Shown here piece by piece: positions 1 through 6,800 of a stretch of DNA of 8,539 nt. Position numbers and translations under genes: made by a program. Source of the DNA: an uncultured Caulobacteraceae bacterium (lineage in GTDB: Bacteria > Pseudomonadota > Alphaproteobacteria > Caulobacterales > Caulobacteraceae). Location: contig CALFYB010000498.1 of NCBI GenBank assembly GCA_937952995.1, forward strand, positions 1 to 8,539, written 5' to 3'. Every line of letters starts with the position of its first letter. Position 1 is the stretch's first letter. A model generated the notes under the pieces. That model had not been told where the DNA came from, did not search any database, and saw only the letters and a list, made by a program, of their open reading frames with translations.

Positions 1-15
1 ACGCGCCAGTCTTCT

Positions 16-43
16 GGGTTGCTTCGCTACGCTCGCAATGACG
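16..43. repeat. Short dispersed intergenic repeat, 'GCTTCGCTACGCTCGCAATGAC' type
   Basis: The stretch contains TTGCTTCGCTACGCTCGCAA, an imperfect palindrome closed by TTGC/GCAA and followed by TGACG. On the minus strand it reads CGTCATTGCGAGCGTAGCG followed by AAGCAA. This motif is familiar as a high-copy intergenic repeat in many proteobacterial genomes. Only one copy is visible here, so its repeat nature rests on recognition, not on comparison within the window. It is probably transcribed as an untranslated hairpin or is a relic of a REP-like element. Confidence 0.6.
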
Positions 44-56
44 CCGTTAAAACAAG

Positions 57-97
57 CCCTTCCCGCCCTTGAGTGGGAGAGGGTTGGGAGTGGGGGT
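57..97. repeat. Palindromic intergenic repeat, 'CCCTCTCCCA...GGGAGAGGG' type
   Basis: CCCTTCCC at 57-64 pairs with GGGAGAGGG at 75-83, leaving a one-base bulge (G79) and a ten-base loop. A purine-rich tail, TTGGGAGTGGGGG, runs to about 96. The arrangement resembles a common class of C-rich/G-rich hairpin repeats found between genes in alpha- and gammaproteobacteria. The hairpin is seen directly; the family assignment is from memory. No coding potential is credible here. Confidence 0.5.
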
Positions 98-139
98 GCT
101 CATCAACTGTCACCACCGCCCGTTTCCCGCCGGTATGAA

Positions 140-170
140 AGGGTCTGGGTCCCCGCCTTCGCGGGGAACA
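140..170. repeat. Palindromic intergenic repeat, 'GGGTCCCCGC-CTTC-GCGGGGA' type
   Basis: TCCCCGC (150-156) and GCGGGGA (161-167) form a perfect 7-bp stem with a CTTC loop. The stem is preceded by GGGTCTGGG and followed by ACACGGGAG. This hairpin with a GGGTC lead is a well-known type of dispersed repeat in alphaproteobacterial intergenic DNA, often with GGGGATGAC on the right. Here the right end is GGGGAACAC. It could also act as a weak transcription end or an mRNA 3'-stabilising hairpin. Confidence 0.55.
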
Positions 171-180
171 CGGGAGAAAG

Positions 181-296
181 GTAGGCCCCCCTTCGGCGCT
201 GCGCGCCACTTCCCCCAGAGGGGGAAGATCTTAGTTCTTAAATCTTCCCCCTCTGGGGGAAGTACCGGCGAAGCCGGGGTAGGGGGTCTGCCCTAC
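181..296. repeat. Composite REP-like element: two units in head-to-head inverted orientation
   Basis: Two related units point toward each other. Unit L runs forward from 181 to about 229 and unit R runs backward from 296 to 242. Each starts GTAGG, continues with a C-run, then a short variable hairpin, then the same conserved hairpin CTTCCCCC-AGA-GGGGGAAG and AT. The variable hairpins are GGCGC-TGC-GCGCC in L (195-207) and, read on the minus strand, CCGGC-TTC-GCCGG in R (265-277). Their sequences differ but both keep a five-base stem and three-base loop. The outer ends form a 5-bp terminal inverted repeat, GTAGG/CCTAC. This architecture matches BIME-type pairs of REP sequences, which RAYT transposases can mobilise. 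No target-site duplication was seen. Confidence 0.75.
208..263. terminator. Perfect 22-bp inverted repeat with nested hairpins, possible bidirectional terminator
   Basis: Bases 208-229 are the exact reverse complement of 242-263, separated by the 12-base A/T-rich spacer CTTAGTTCTTAA. Each arm is itself a hairpin with an 8-bp stem (CTTCCCCC/GGGGGAAG) and three-base loop. The RNA can therefore fold as two small hairpins or one long one. It lies about 30 bases past the stop of the dienoyl-CoA isomerase gene, where a terminator would be expected. The run after each hairpin is A/T-rich (ATTTAAG or ATCTTAG) but is not a true T-tract, so rho-independent termination is uncertain. Protection of the mRNA 3' end is an alternative role. 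Confidence 0.4.
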
Positions 297-1147
297 ATCG
301 ACCGCCGGATCGGAGCGAGATCGTCAAACTGGGCGTCACGCTTTTCAGACTTGGCCTTGAAGGCTTCGGCCATGTCGCGGCCCGAGAACATTCCGGTCTG
401 CCAGGTGGCAATATAGTCGAGGCTGTCCTTGATCGAATGGTCACGGGCATAGTTGATCATCACCTTCGAGCCGGTGACTGCCAGCGGTGCCTTGCTGGCG
501 ATCTCGCGGGCGGTTTCGAGCACATGGGCCAGTAGCGCCTCGTGGGTCTCGAACACCTCATTGACCAGCCCGATCTCCTTGGCCTTCTGCGCGGTCAAGC
601 GGCGGCCGGTAAAGGCCATCTCGCGCACCCAGCCTTGGGGGATCAGACCGCACAGGCGCGGGAAGGTGCCGACATCGGCGGTCATGCCGATATTGATCTC
701 TTGGATACAGAACCAAGCATCCGCGCTGGCATAGCGAATGTCGCAGGCCGAGACCATGTCGACCGCGCCGCCGATGCAGCCGCCTTGAATGGCCACGAGA
801 ACCGGCATGCGTGCCTGATCTAGGCAGGTAAAAGTGTCTTGCAGGTGGTGGACATGGTGGCGGAACGATTCCATCGCCGTGTGCCGGTCGGTCTTTGCCC
901 CCGTGCTGCCCGCGCCATCGAACACCGACAACTCCATGCCCGCTGAGAAATGCTTGCCTGTAGAGGAGATGACGATGCAGCGGGCAAGGGCCTGATCGTT
1001 GATCTGGCGCACGATCACCGGCAACTCATTCCAAAAGGCCGGGTTCATGCTGTTAAAGGCCTGCGGGCGTGACATCTGGATATGGGCGACGCCGCCCTCG
1101 ATGGTGACGTCAAAACAGGTCGATTCGGTCAGGGCGGTCGGGGTCAT
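293..1147 (-). CDS. Crotonase-family enzyme, probable delta(3,5)-delta(2,4)-dienoyl-CoA isomerase
   Basis: The 284-residue cytoplasmic protein should move the double bonds of 3,5-dienoyl-CoA to the 2,4-dienoyl form during beta-oxidation of unsaturated fatty acids with odd-numbered double bonds. The crotonase oxyanion-hole segments are GKHFSAGMEL (64-73) and GGCIGGAVD (122-130). Three carboxylates, D130, E150 and D158, sit 20 and 8 residues apart, exactly as D176, E196 and D204 of mammalian ECH1. The surrounding motifs SACDIRY (133-139), EINIGMTADVG (150-160) and GSKVMINYARDHS (226-238) also follow ECH1, and the length matches mature ECH1. The ATG has a good ribosome site, GAGG, seven bases upstream (1155-1158). 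The stop codon TAG lies inside the boundary of the adjoining REP-like repeat. Automated pipelines may label it simply enoyl-CoA hydratase. Substrate chain length cannot be judged. Confidence 0.9.
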   Translation of the reverse strand: MTPTALTESTCFDVTIEGGVAHIQMSRPQAFNSMNPAFWNELPVIVRQINDQALARCIVISSTGKHFSAGMELSVFDGAGSTGAKTDRHTAMESFRHHVHHLQDTFTCLDQARMPVLVAIQGGCIGGAVDMVSACDIRYASADAWFCIQEINIGMTADVGTFPRLCGLIPQGWVREMAFTGRRLTAQKAKEIGLVNEVFETHEALLAHVLETAREIASKAPLAVTGSKVMINYARDHSIKDSLDYIATWQTGMFSGRDMAEAFKAKSEKRDAQFDDLAPIRRSM

Positions 1148-1301
1148 GGCTCAGCCTCTAGGGTTTGTGACCTTCACCTAAACGCACTGACGCAAGGGGC
1201 TCAAGACAAATGCGCGTTAGGGATGGAATTGATGGGCAGCGCTGCTTAGTCTAGGCCTCGGGTTCCGATCGCGTGCCCAGTCTCAGTGTCTTAGGTGCCC
1301 C
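1148..1301. promoter_or_regulatory. Divergent intergenic region between the isomerase and hydrolase genes
   Basis: Both flanking genes start here, so promoters for both should lie in these 154 bp. For the plus-strand hydrolase a weak candidate is TTGATGG (1229-1235) with GCTTAGTC (1244-1251). It partly resembles the Caulobacter housekeeping pattern TTGACGS/GCTANAWC, but the eight-base spacer is short. An imperfect dyad, CCTAAACGCA (1177-1186) and TGCGCGTTAGG (1211-1221), could be an operator. A 10-bp palindrome, GCAGCGCTGC, lies at 1236-1245 within the promoter candidate. No site is convincing enough to name a regulator. Confidence 0.4.
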
Positions 1302-2240
1302 ATGTCGTCCGAGCCGAACCCTAGCGCTACATTTGATGAGCCGCGCCGCCGGACGATCAGCCTTGATCCAAGCCGGGGTCCAGGGCTGGTGTCGGTGCTC
1401 GATTTTGGCGATCCGTCGCGCCCGATTGATGTGGTCTTCATCCACGCCAATGGGTTCAATGCCCTGACCTATCGCTCGGTGCTGGGTCCCCTGTCCAAAT
1501 CTCTGCGGATCTTGGCCGTCGATCAGCGCGGCCATGGCCAAACAACCCTGACCACCAAGGTCGAAGGGCGGCGGTCTTGGGATGATCATCGCTATGACGA
1601 TATCGCCATTCTCGATGCCTTGGCCAAGGAGCCCGGTTTTAAGCCGGTGGTGCTGTCGGGCCACTCGATGGGCTCGACCATGGCGCTCTATGCCGCTGAG
1701 GCCCGTCCGGCGCTGGTGCGCAGCGTGGTGATGTTTGATCCGGTGATTATGGACAAGCGCACGCAGTTCATCGGCAGCCTGCCGTGGGTCGGTCCAGACC
1801 ATTGGGCCAAATCGCCCTTGGCGCAGGGCGCGCTTCGTCGCCGGTCCGTCTTTGATGACCGCGCCTCTGTGCTGGCGGCCTATACCGGGCGCGGGGCCTT
1901 CAAGACCTGGCCTGCGGAGAGCTTGGCGGACTATGTCGAGGGCGGCTTTGTCGACCGGCCCGATGGCAAGGTGGAACTGGCCTGCGCCCCCGCGTGGGAA
2001 GCCTCGAACTTTTCCGCCATGGCCAATCGGCCTTGGCCCATCTTGGCCAAGGTTCAAAGGCCGGTAAAAATCTTTCAGGCCGAACATGGCTCGACCTGCC
2101 GGGTTGGCCCGCATGAGGATTTTGTCAAAACCAACCGGCGCGGCGTCTTGAGCATCAGCACCGTGCCCGGCACCACCCATTTCTTGCCGCTTGAGCGACC
2201 CGATCTGGTGCGCCAAGCCTTGGCCGAAGCCGCCGGCTAA
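1302..2240 (+). CDS. Alpha/beta hydrolase fold protein
   Basis: The 312-residue protein is a probable serine hydrolase acting on an ester or thioester; its substrate is unknown. The first core strand and oxyanion loop are DVVFIHANGFN (43-53), and DQRGHGQT (74-81) follows the next strand. The nucleophile elbow is GHSMG (120-124) with S122 as nucleophile. The catalytic histidine is most likely H293 in TTHFLPLERP, and the acid is either E261 (FQAEHG) or D146 (MFDP). The cap region lies around residues 150-245. No signal peptide or membrane segment is seen, so it is probably cytoplasmic. The ATG is preceded by a modest AGG-containing site (TTAGGTGCCCC). It diverges from the isomerase gene and ends 3 bp from the converging thioesterase stop. 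The neighbours suggest acyl or ester metabolism, but this is guilt by association only. Confidence 0.9.
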   Translation: MSSEPNPSATFDEPRRRTISLDPSRGPGLVSVLDFGDPSRPIDVVFIHANGFNALTYRSVLGPLSKSLRILAVDQRGHGQTTLTTKVEGRRSWDDHRYDDIAILDALAKEPGFKPVVLSGHSMGSTMALYAAEARPALVRSVVMFDPVIMDKRTQFIGSLPWVGPDHWAKSPLAQGALRRRSVFDDRASVLAAYTGRGAFKTWPAESLADYVEGGFVDRPDGKVELACAPAWEASNFSAMANRPWPILAKVQRPVKIFQAEHGSTCRVGPHEDFVKTNRRGVLSISTVPGTTHFLPLERPDLVRQALAEAAG

Positions 2241-2243
2241 GCC

Positions 2244-3188
2244 CTAAAGGGTCAGTCCCGATGTGGCCTGTTCGCGCAGCAGGGACTGGGCGGTTTCGGT
2301 GATCGGGACAACCTTGCGCGCATCCAGATCGAAGGTGATGACCACGGCCTCAGACATTCCCCACGCCTTGCCGGTCTCGGGGTCTAAGATCCAGTGCAAG
2401 ACGCGCATGGTGCGGCTATCGGCCCCTTGCAGGCCAGAACGCACGGCCACGCGGTCCCCGGCCATTGGCCAGTCCAGATAGATCAGGCGATATTCCAGCA
2501 CCGCCCCGCCGATTGGCCCCAGAGCGATCCCGGCATTGTCCGACACGATCTTGCGCAGGGGCTGGACCAACCGACCAATGCCGTCAGAGACCCGGCCGAT
2601 AAACTGTTCAGGCCTCATGCGGCCAAAGACGTCGCATTCCTGAGGCATGATGGCCCCCAACGCGATGTTCTGCATTCCCAGTTCGTTGGCCTTGGCAAGG
2701 CTGGCTTGGCTCTCCACCGAGGTGAGGGTCAAGGAGCGCACGGCGGCATAGGGCGGCACCTCGACCATCAGGCGCTCGGCCCGCTTGAGGGTTGCTTCAG
2801 GCCAAGCGAAGGCCGCGCCGTCACGGGCGGTGACATGGGCCACGCGGGTCTGGAAGGTCGCCGCCGGTTCGCCGCTGTCGGAGTGATAGATGACTTGCAG
2901 CAGCCAAGCCTCAGTCTCGCTGATGCTGATCACCCCGCCGGTCATGTGCAAGGATGCCCCTGCGTGGGCTTCGCGCAGGAAGCGGATATGCTGCTCGCGG
3001 ATCAGCAGGGTAGCATTGGCATGGGGCGCAAAGGCAAAGGGCATACCCATCTCGGCGGCCAGTCCCGCAAGGCCCTCTGTGGCCCGGGTGACATAGAAGC
3101 GCACATTCATGTGCCCCATCTCGTCGCAGTCCCAGGTATTGACCCCGCCGCGCCAGATTTCTGTGCCAATTGAGAGTGTATCGCCCAC
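2244..3188 (-). CDS. Double-hotdog acyl-CoA thioesterase family protein
   Basis: The 314-residue protein appears to contain two tandem hotdog domains. The first spans about residues 8-140 and carries WDCDEMGHMNVRFYV (19-33), the 4HBT-type motif (D..GH.N) containing the presumed catalytic acid D22. The second starts near 150 and has the weaker counterpart PQECDVFGRMRPEQF (182-196) with E184 and D186. Such duplicated thioesterases hydrolyse acyl-CoA, but the substrate is not predictable. No export signal is seen. The start is GTG: no ATG fits before the first conserved motif, and AGGGG (3197-3201) sits eight bases upstream as a ribosome site. It lies 81 bp downstream of zur on the same strand, with a possible promoter of its own in the gap. 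Its 3' end abuts the hydrolase in convergent orientation, leaving no room for a terminator between the stops. Confidence 0.88.
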   Translation of the reverse strand: MGDTLSIGTEIWRGGVNTWDCDEMGHMNVRFYVTRATEGLAGLAAEMGMPFAFAPHANATLLIREQHIRFLREAHAGASLHMTGGVISISETEAWLLQVIYHSDSGEPAATFQTRVAHVTARDGAAFAWPEATLKRAERLMVEVPPYAAVRSLTLTSVESQASLAKANELGMQNIALGAIMPQECDVFGRMRPEQFIGRVSDGIGRLVQPLRKIVSDNAGIALGPIGGAVLEYRLIYLDWPMAGDRVAVRSGLQGADSRTMRVLHWILDPETGKAWGMSEAVVITFDLDARKVVPITETAQSLLREQATSGLTL

Positions 3189-3222
3189 GCGCCGGACCCC
3201 TAATGCTCGTCTGTTAGGGCCT

Positions 3223-3251
3223 GTCTAGCCTGTGTCGCAGTCCTTCGTCAC
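3223..3251 (-). promoter_or_regulatory. Candidate promoter for the thioesterase gene
   Basis: Read on the minus strand, GTGACGA (3251-3245) is followed after 15 bases by GCTAGACA (3229-3222). This resembles the Caulobacter sigma-73 pattern TTGACGS, 10-14 bases, GCTANAWC, with mismatches and a slightly long spacer. It would give a leader of roughly 25-30 bases before the GTG at 3188. It is the only plausible promoter in the 81-bp zur-thioesterase gap (3189-3269). Readthrough from zur is the alternative. Confidence 0.3.
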
Positions 3252-3269
3252 GCGGTTAGAGACGGTGCC

Positions 3270-3752
3270 CTAGGCGCGGCAGGCCTTGCACAGGCCATGG
3301 GCCTCGATGGTCAGGGTCTGGACCAAAAAGCCGGTCCGCTCACCAATGGCGGCGATCTCTTGGCCCGCCACCGGTTCGATCTCGGCGCTGGCCCCGCAGC
3401 AGTCACAGATCAGAAAGGCCGCCGCGTGGGTCCGGTCGCCGTGGTGACAGGCGACATAGGCATTGAGGCTCTCGATCCGATGGACGAAGCCCTGCTTTTC
3501 CAGAAAATCCAAGGCGCGGTAGACGGTCGGCGGCTTGGCCGGTTGGCCCGCTGGCCCGAAGTTGGCGATCAGGTCGTAGGCCTTCATCGGCTGGCCGCTG
3601 ACCAGCATCAGCTCCAACACCCGTCGGCGCGGCTGGGTCAAGCGTTCGCCTTGGTCTGAACAGCGTTTCTCCGCCGCTGCCATCTCCGCCAGCAGCGTCT
3701 CGCCCGATAGACCGGGGCCGTCCTCATGATCGTGGGCACAGTCATGGCTCAT
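3270..3752 (-). CDS. zur: Zinc uptake regulator Zur (Fur family repressor)
   Basis: This 160-residue Fur-family protein should bind DNA when loaded with zinc and repress zinc uptake genes. The winged helix spans about residues 35-92, with the recognition helix near PPTVYRALDFL (74-84). Every zinc ligand of E. coli Zur has a counterpart at matching spacing. The regulatory site is H91, C102, H109 and E124; the structural site is C116, C119, C155 and C158. The signature IEAHGLCKAC (149-158) is typical of Zur and not Fur. The N-terminus MSHDCAHDHED is rich in possible metal ligands. I chose the ATG at 3752; an in-frame TTG at 3758 would add two residues, and neither has a clear ribosome site. The gene follows dnaE2 by 72 bp on the same strand. 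No znu-type transport gene is in the window and no clear Zur box was found upstream, so autoregulation is not shown. Confidence 0.92.
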   Translation of the reverse strand: MSHDCAHDHEDGPGLSGETLLAEMAAAEKRCSDQGERLTQPRRRVLELMLVSGQPMKAYDLIANFGPAGQPAKPPTVYRALDFLEKQGFVHRIESLNAYVACHHGDRTHAAAFLICDCCGASAEIEPVAGQEIAAIGERTGFLVQTLTIEAHGLCKACRA

Positions 3753-3824
3753 GCCCAAGAGGTAGAGAGGATGGAGTGGGGATGCAAGCCTAGAGCGCCA
3801 CGCTTGGCCCCAGCCCCAACGCGC

Positions 3825-6800
3825 CTAATGAAAATCACGCGACCTTGGCAGGACCCGTACGTCGCGCGGATGGCGGTGGCCGCTGGCATGGGGGCTGGGC
3901 CGAGCGGTGGGCGTTTGGGACAGGCTGGCCAGATCGGCGCTGCGGTCCTCGAGACTGTCGGCGACCAGATGCACCACCCCTTCGGCGCGCTGGATGCGGC
4001 CTCGGATCAAGAGCAGCCGCGCGCCCATCGCCACCGGCCGATTAGCCTTAAACAGCTTGGGCCAGATCACGACATTGACCGTGCCGGTCTCGTCCTCCAG
4101 CGTCATGAAACAGACCCCCTTGGCAGAGCCGGGCCTTTGCCGCACCAGCACCACCCCTGCCGAGATGGCGCGGGCACCATCGGCCGCCACAGCCAGTTGC
4201 GCGGCGGTCTGCACCCCCAGCCGGGCAAGATCTTGGCGCAGAAAGCTGAGCGGATGGGCCTTCAGCGACAGGCGCATCGTCTGATAGTCCTGCACCACCT
4301 CTTGGGAGGCGGACGAGGGCGGCAGGGGTGCAGGGCCATCGGCCTCTTCCAAGCCCATGGCCGCAAAAAGGGGGGCGGGCGCAGCCCTCGGCAGGCCCCT
4401 CGCCGCCCATAGGCCCGTGCGCCGGGTCAAAGAGAGGGACCCTAAGGCATCGGCGGCGGCGAGCGCGTCCAAGGCCGCGCCGCTAAGGCCCGAGCGACGG
4501 CGAAGATCTTCCAGATCGGCATAGGGCTGATCACCCCGCGCCGCCATAAGGGCCAAGGCCCAATCGCGCCGAAAGCCATCGATCTGGCGCAGACCCAGCC
4601 GCACGGCCCGGCGGCGGGGGCGGCCTGAGGCGGTGGGCGCGGCAGGGGCAGGTTCCTTATCCTCCAAGCGGCAGTCCCAGTCGCTGGCATTGAGATCGGG
4701 CGGGCGCACCACAACCCCATGGGCCACCGCATCACGCACCAACTGGGCCGGGGCATAGAAGCCCATCGGCTGACTATTGACCAAAGCGGCCAAAAAGACC
4801 TCTGGGAACCAGCGCTTTAGCCAAGCCGAAACATAGACCAGATGGGCAAAGGAGGCGGCGTGGCTCTCTGGGAAACCATATTCGCCAAAGCCCTTGATCT
4901 GGTTGAAACAGCGCTCGGCAAACTCGCGCCCATAGCCGCGCTCGACCATGCGCTCGACCATCATGGTCTCATAGAAGGCGATGGTGCCCACGCGGCGAAA
5001 GGCGGCCATCGCCTTGCGCAGGCCATTGGCCTCGTTGCCGGTAAAACGCGCCGCCTCCATGGCAATGCGCATGGCCTGTTCTTGAAACAGCGGCACACCC
5101 AGCGTCTTGCCCAGCACCCGCGCCAACTCATCGGGCGGGCCGTGATCGGGATGGGGCGAGGGAAAGGCCACCGGCTCGCGCCCGGCCCGGCGGTTCAGAT
5201 AGGGATGGACCATGTCGCCCTGAATGGGGCCGGGCCGGACAATGGCCACCTGAATGACCAGATCATAGAAACAGACCGGCTTAAGGCGCGCCAACATGCT
5301 CATCTGCGCCCGGCTCTCGACCTGAAAGACCCCGACCGAATCGGCTTGGCAGAGCATCTGATAGACCGCCGGATCTTCGCGCGGCACGGTGGCGAGGCAC
5401 AGGTCCCGGCCATAGGCGTCGCGGATCAGATCAAAGCCCCGGCGAATGGCGCTGAGCATGCCCAAGGCCAGCACATCGACCTTCATCATCTTCAGGGCGT
5501 CAATATCGTTCTTGTCCCACTCGATGAAGGTGCGCGCCGCCATCGCCGCATTGCCAACCGGCACGGTCTCGACCAGATCACCTCGGGTCAGGATAAAGCC
5601 GCCGACATGCTGTGACAGGTGACGCGGAAAGTCCAAAAGCTGGCGCGCCAGATCCAACGCCAAGGCCAGACGCGGCGCATGGGGATCAAGCCCCACGGCC
5701 CGGACATGCTCGTCCGCCACCCCGGCACCGTGGCTGCCCCAGACCGTATTGGCCAAGGCCGCTGTCACATCTTCGGTCAGGCCCAGCACCTTGCCGACAT
5801 CACGGATGGCCGAGCGGGGGCGATAGCGAATGACGGTGGCGGCGATGGCGGCGCGGTGACGGCCATAGCGGCGATAGATGTACTGGATGACCTCTTCGCG
5901 CCGCTCATGCTCGAAATCCACATCAATGTCGGGCGGCTCGCGGCGCTCCTCAGAGATGAACCGCTCAAACAGCAGGTCGATCTGCGCCGGGTCCACCGCC
6001 GTGATGCCAAGGCAGTAACAGACCGCCGAATTGGCCGCAGACCCCCGCCCCTGACAAAGGATGGCTTGGCGACGGGCAAAGGTCACCAGATCATGGACGG
6101 TCAGGAAATAGGGCGCGTAATTGACCCGCGCGATCAGGTCCAACTCCTTGATCAGGCTTTGCTGGACCTTGGCAGGCACACCGTCAGGATAGCGCTCTTC
6201 TGCCCCCGCCCAGGTCAGGTCGGCCAGATGTTGGTCCGCCGTCTTGCCCGGCGGGATCGGCTCTTCGGGATAGTCATATTGTAGCTCGTCCAGACTGAAG
6301 CGGGCGGCCTCCACCACCGCCATGGTCCGAGCCAGCGCCTCTTCGTGACCGCGAAATAGCCGCGCCATCTCGGCCGGGCGCTTGAGGAACCGTTCGGCAT
6401 GGGCCTGCAGCCTCAGACCGGCCTCATCCAGACGGCAGCCTTGCCGCACGCAGGCCAGCACATCCTGAAGGGGGCGGCGCGAGGGGTCATGATAGAGCAC
6501 GCCATTGGTGGCAATCAGGGGCGCACCCGTCCGCTGGGCTATGCCCGCCAGCCGGTTCAGCCGTGCGCGGTCATCGCCTTGGCGCAGGGGAGCCGCAGCC
6601 AGATAGAGCTGATCGGGCCAAGCCCTTTGCCACGCTCCCATCTGGGCCTCAAAGACACTGACGGTCTTGGTCGTGAGGTGAAGGGGGGCGGGAACCAGTC
6701 CGATCAGCCCCTCGCCCAAGGCTTTGGCCTGTTCAAAGGTCAGGCGGCAGTCGCCCTTGGCAATCCGGTCGTCCTCATCAGGATCTTGATCCTCTGGTCC

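Noticed and set aside
181..296. CRISPR array or insertion sequence in the repeat island
   Set aside because: There are only two copies of the unit, inverted and without spacers of regular length, and no transposase gene is present in the window.
27..450. Short overlapping open frames across the repeat island and the isomerase 3' end
   Set aside because: They are made of translated palindromic repeats or antisense isomerase sequence, and no ribosome site or conserved motif supports them.
1251..2216. Long minus-strand open frame (321 codons) opposite the hydrolase gene
   Set aside because: Its composition is that of antisense high-GC frames (rich in H, R, G, Q), with no recognisable domain, while the plus strand encodes a clear GHSMG hydrolase. 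It is a codon-bias shadow.
2394..3173. Plus-strand open frame of 259 codons opposite the thioesterase gene
   Set aside because: No motif and a biased H/G/Q composition; the opposite strand has the conserved hotdog motif WDCDEMGHMN.
3726..4412. Plus-strand open frame of 228 codons spanning the zur-dnaE2 gap and the dnaE2 3' end
   Set aside because: It overlaps two well-supported genes on the other strand and has no recognisable domain.
4842..5615. Plus-strand open frame of 257 codons inside dnaE2
   Set aside because: It lies wholly opposite the conserved polymerase palm and fingers; its length follows from GC-rich codon bias on the coding strand.
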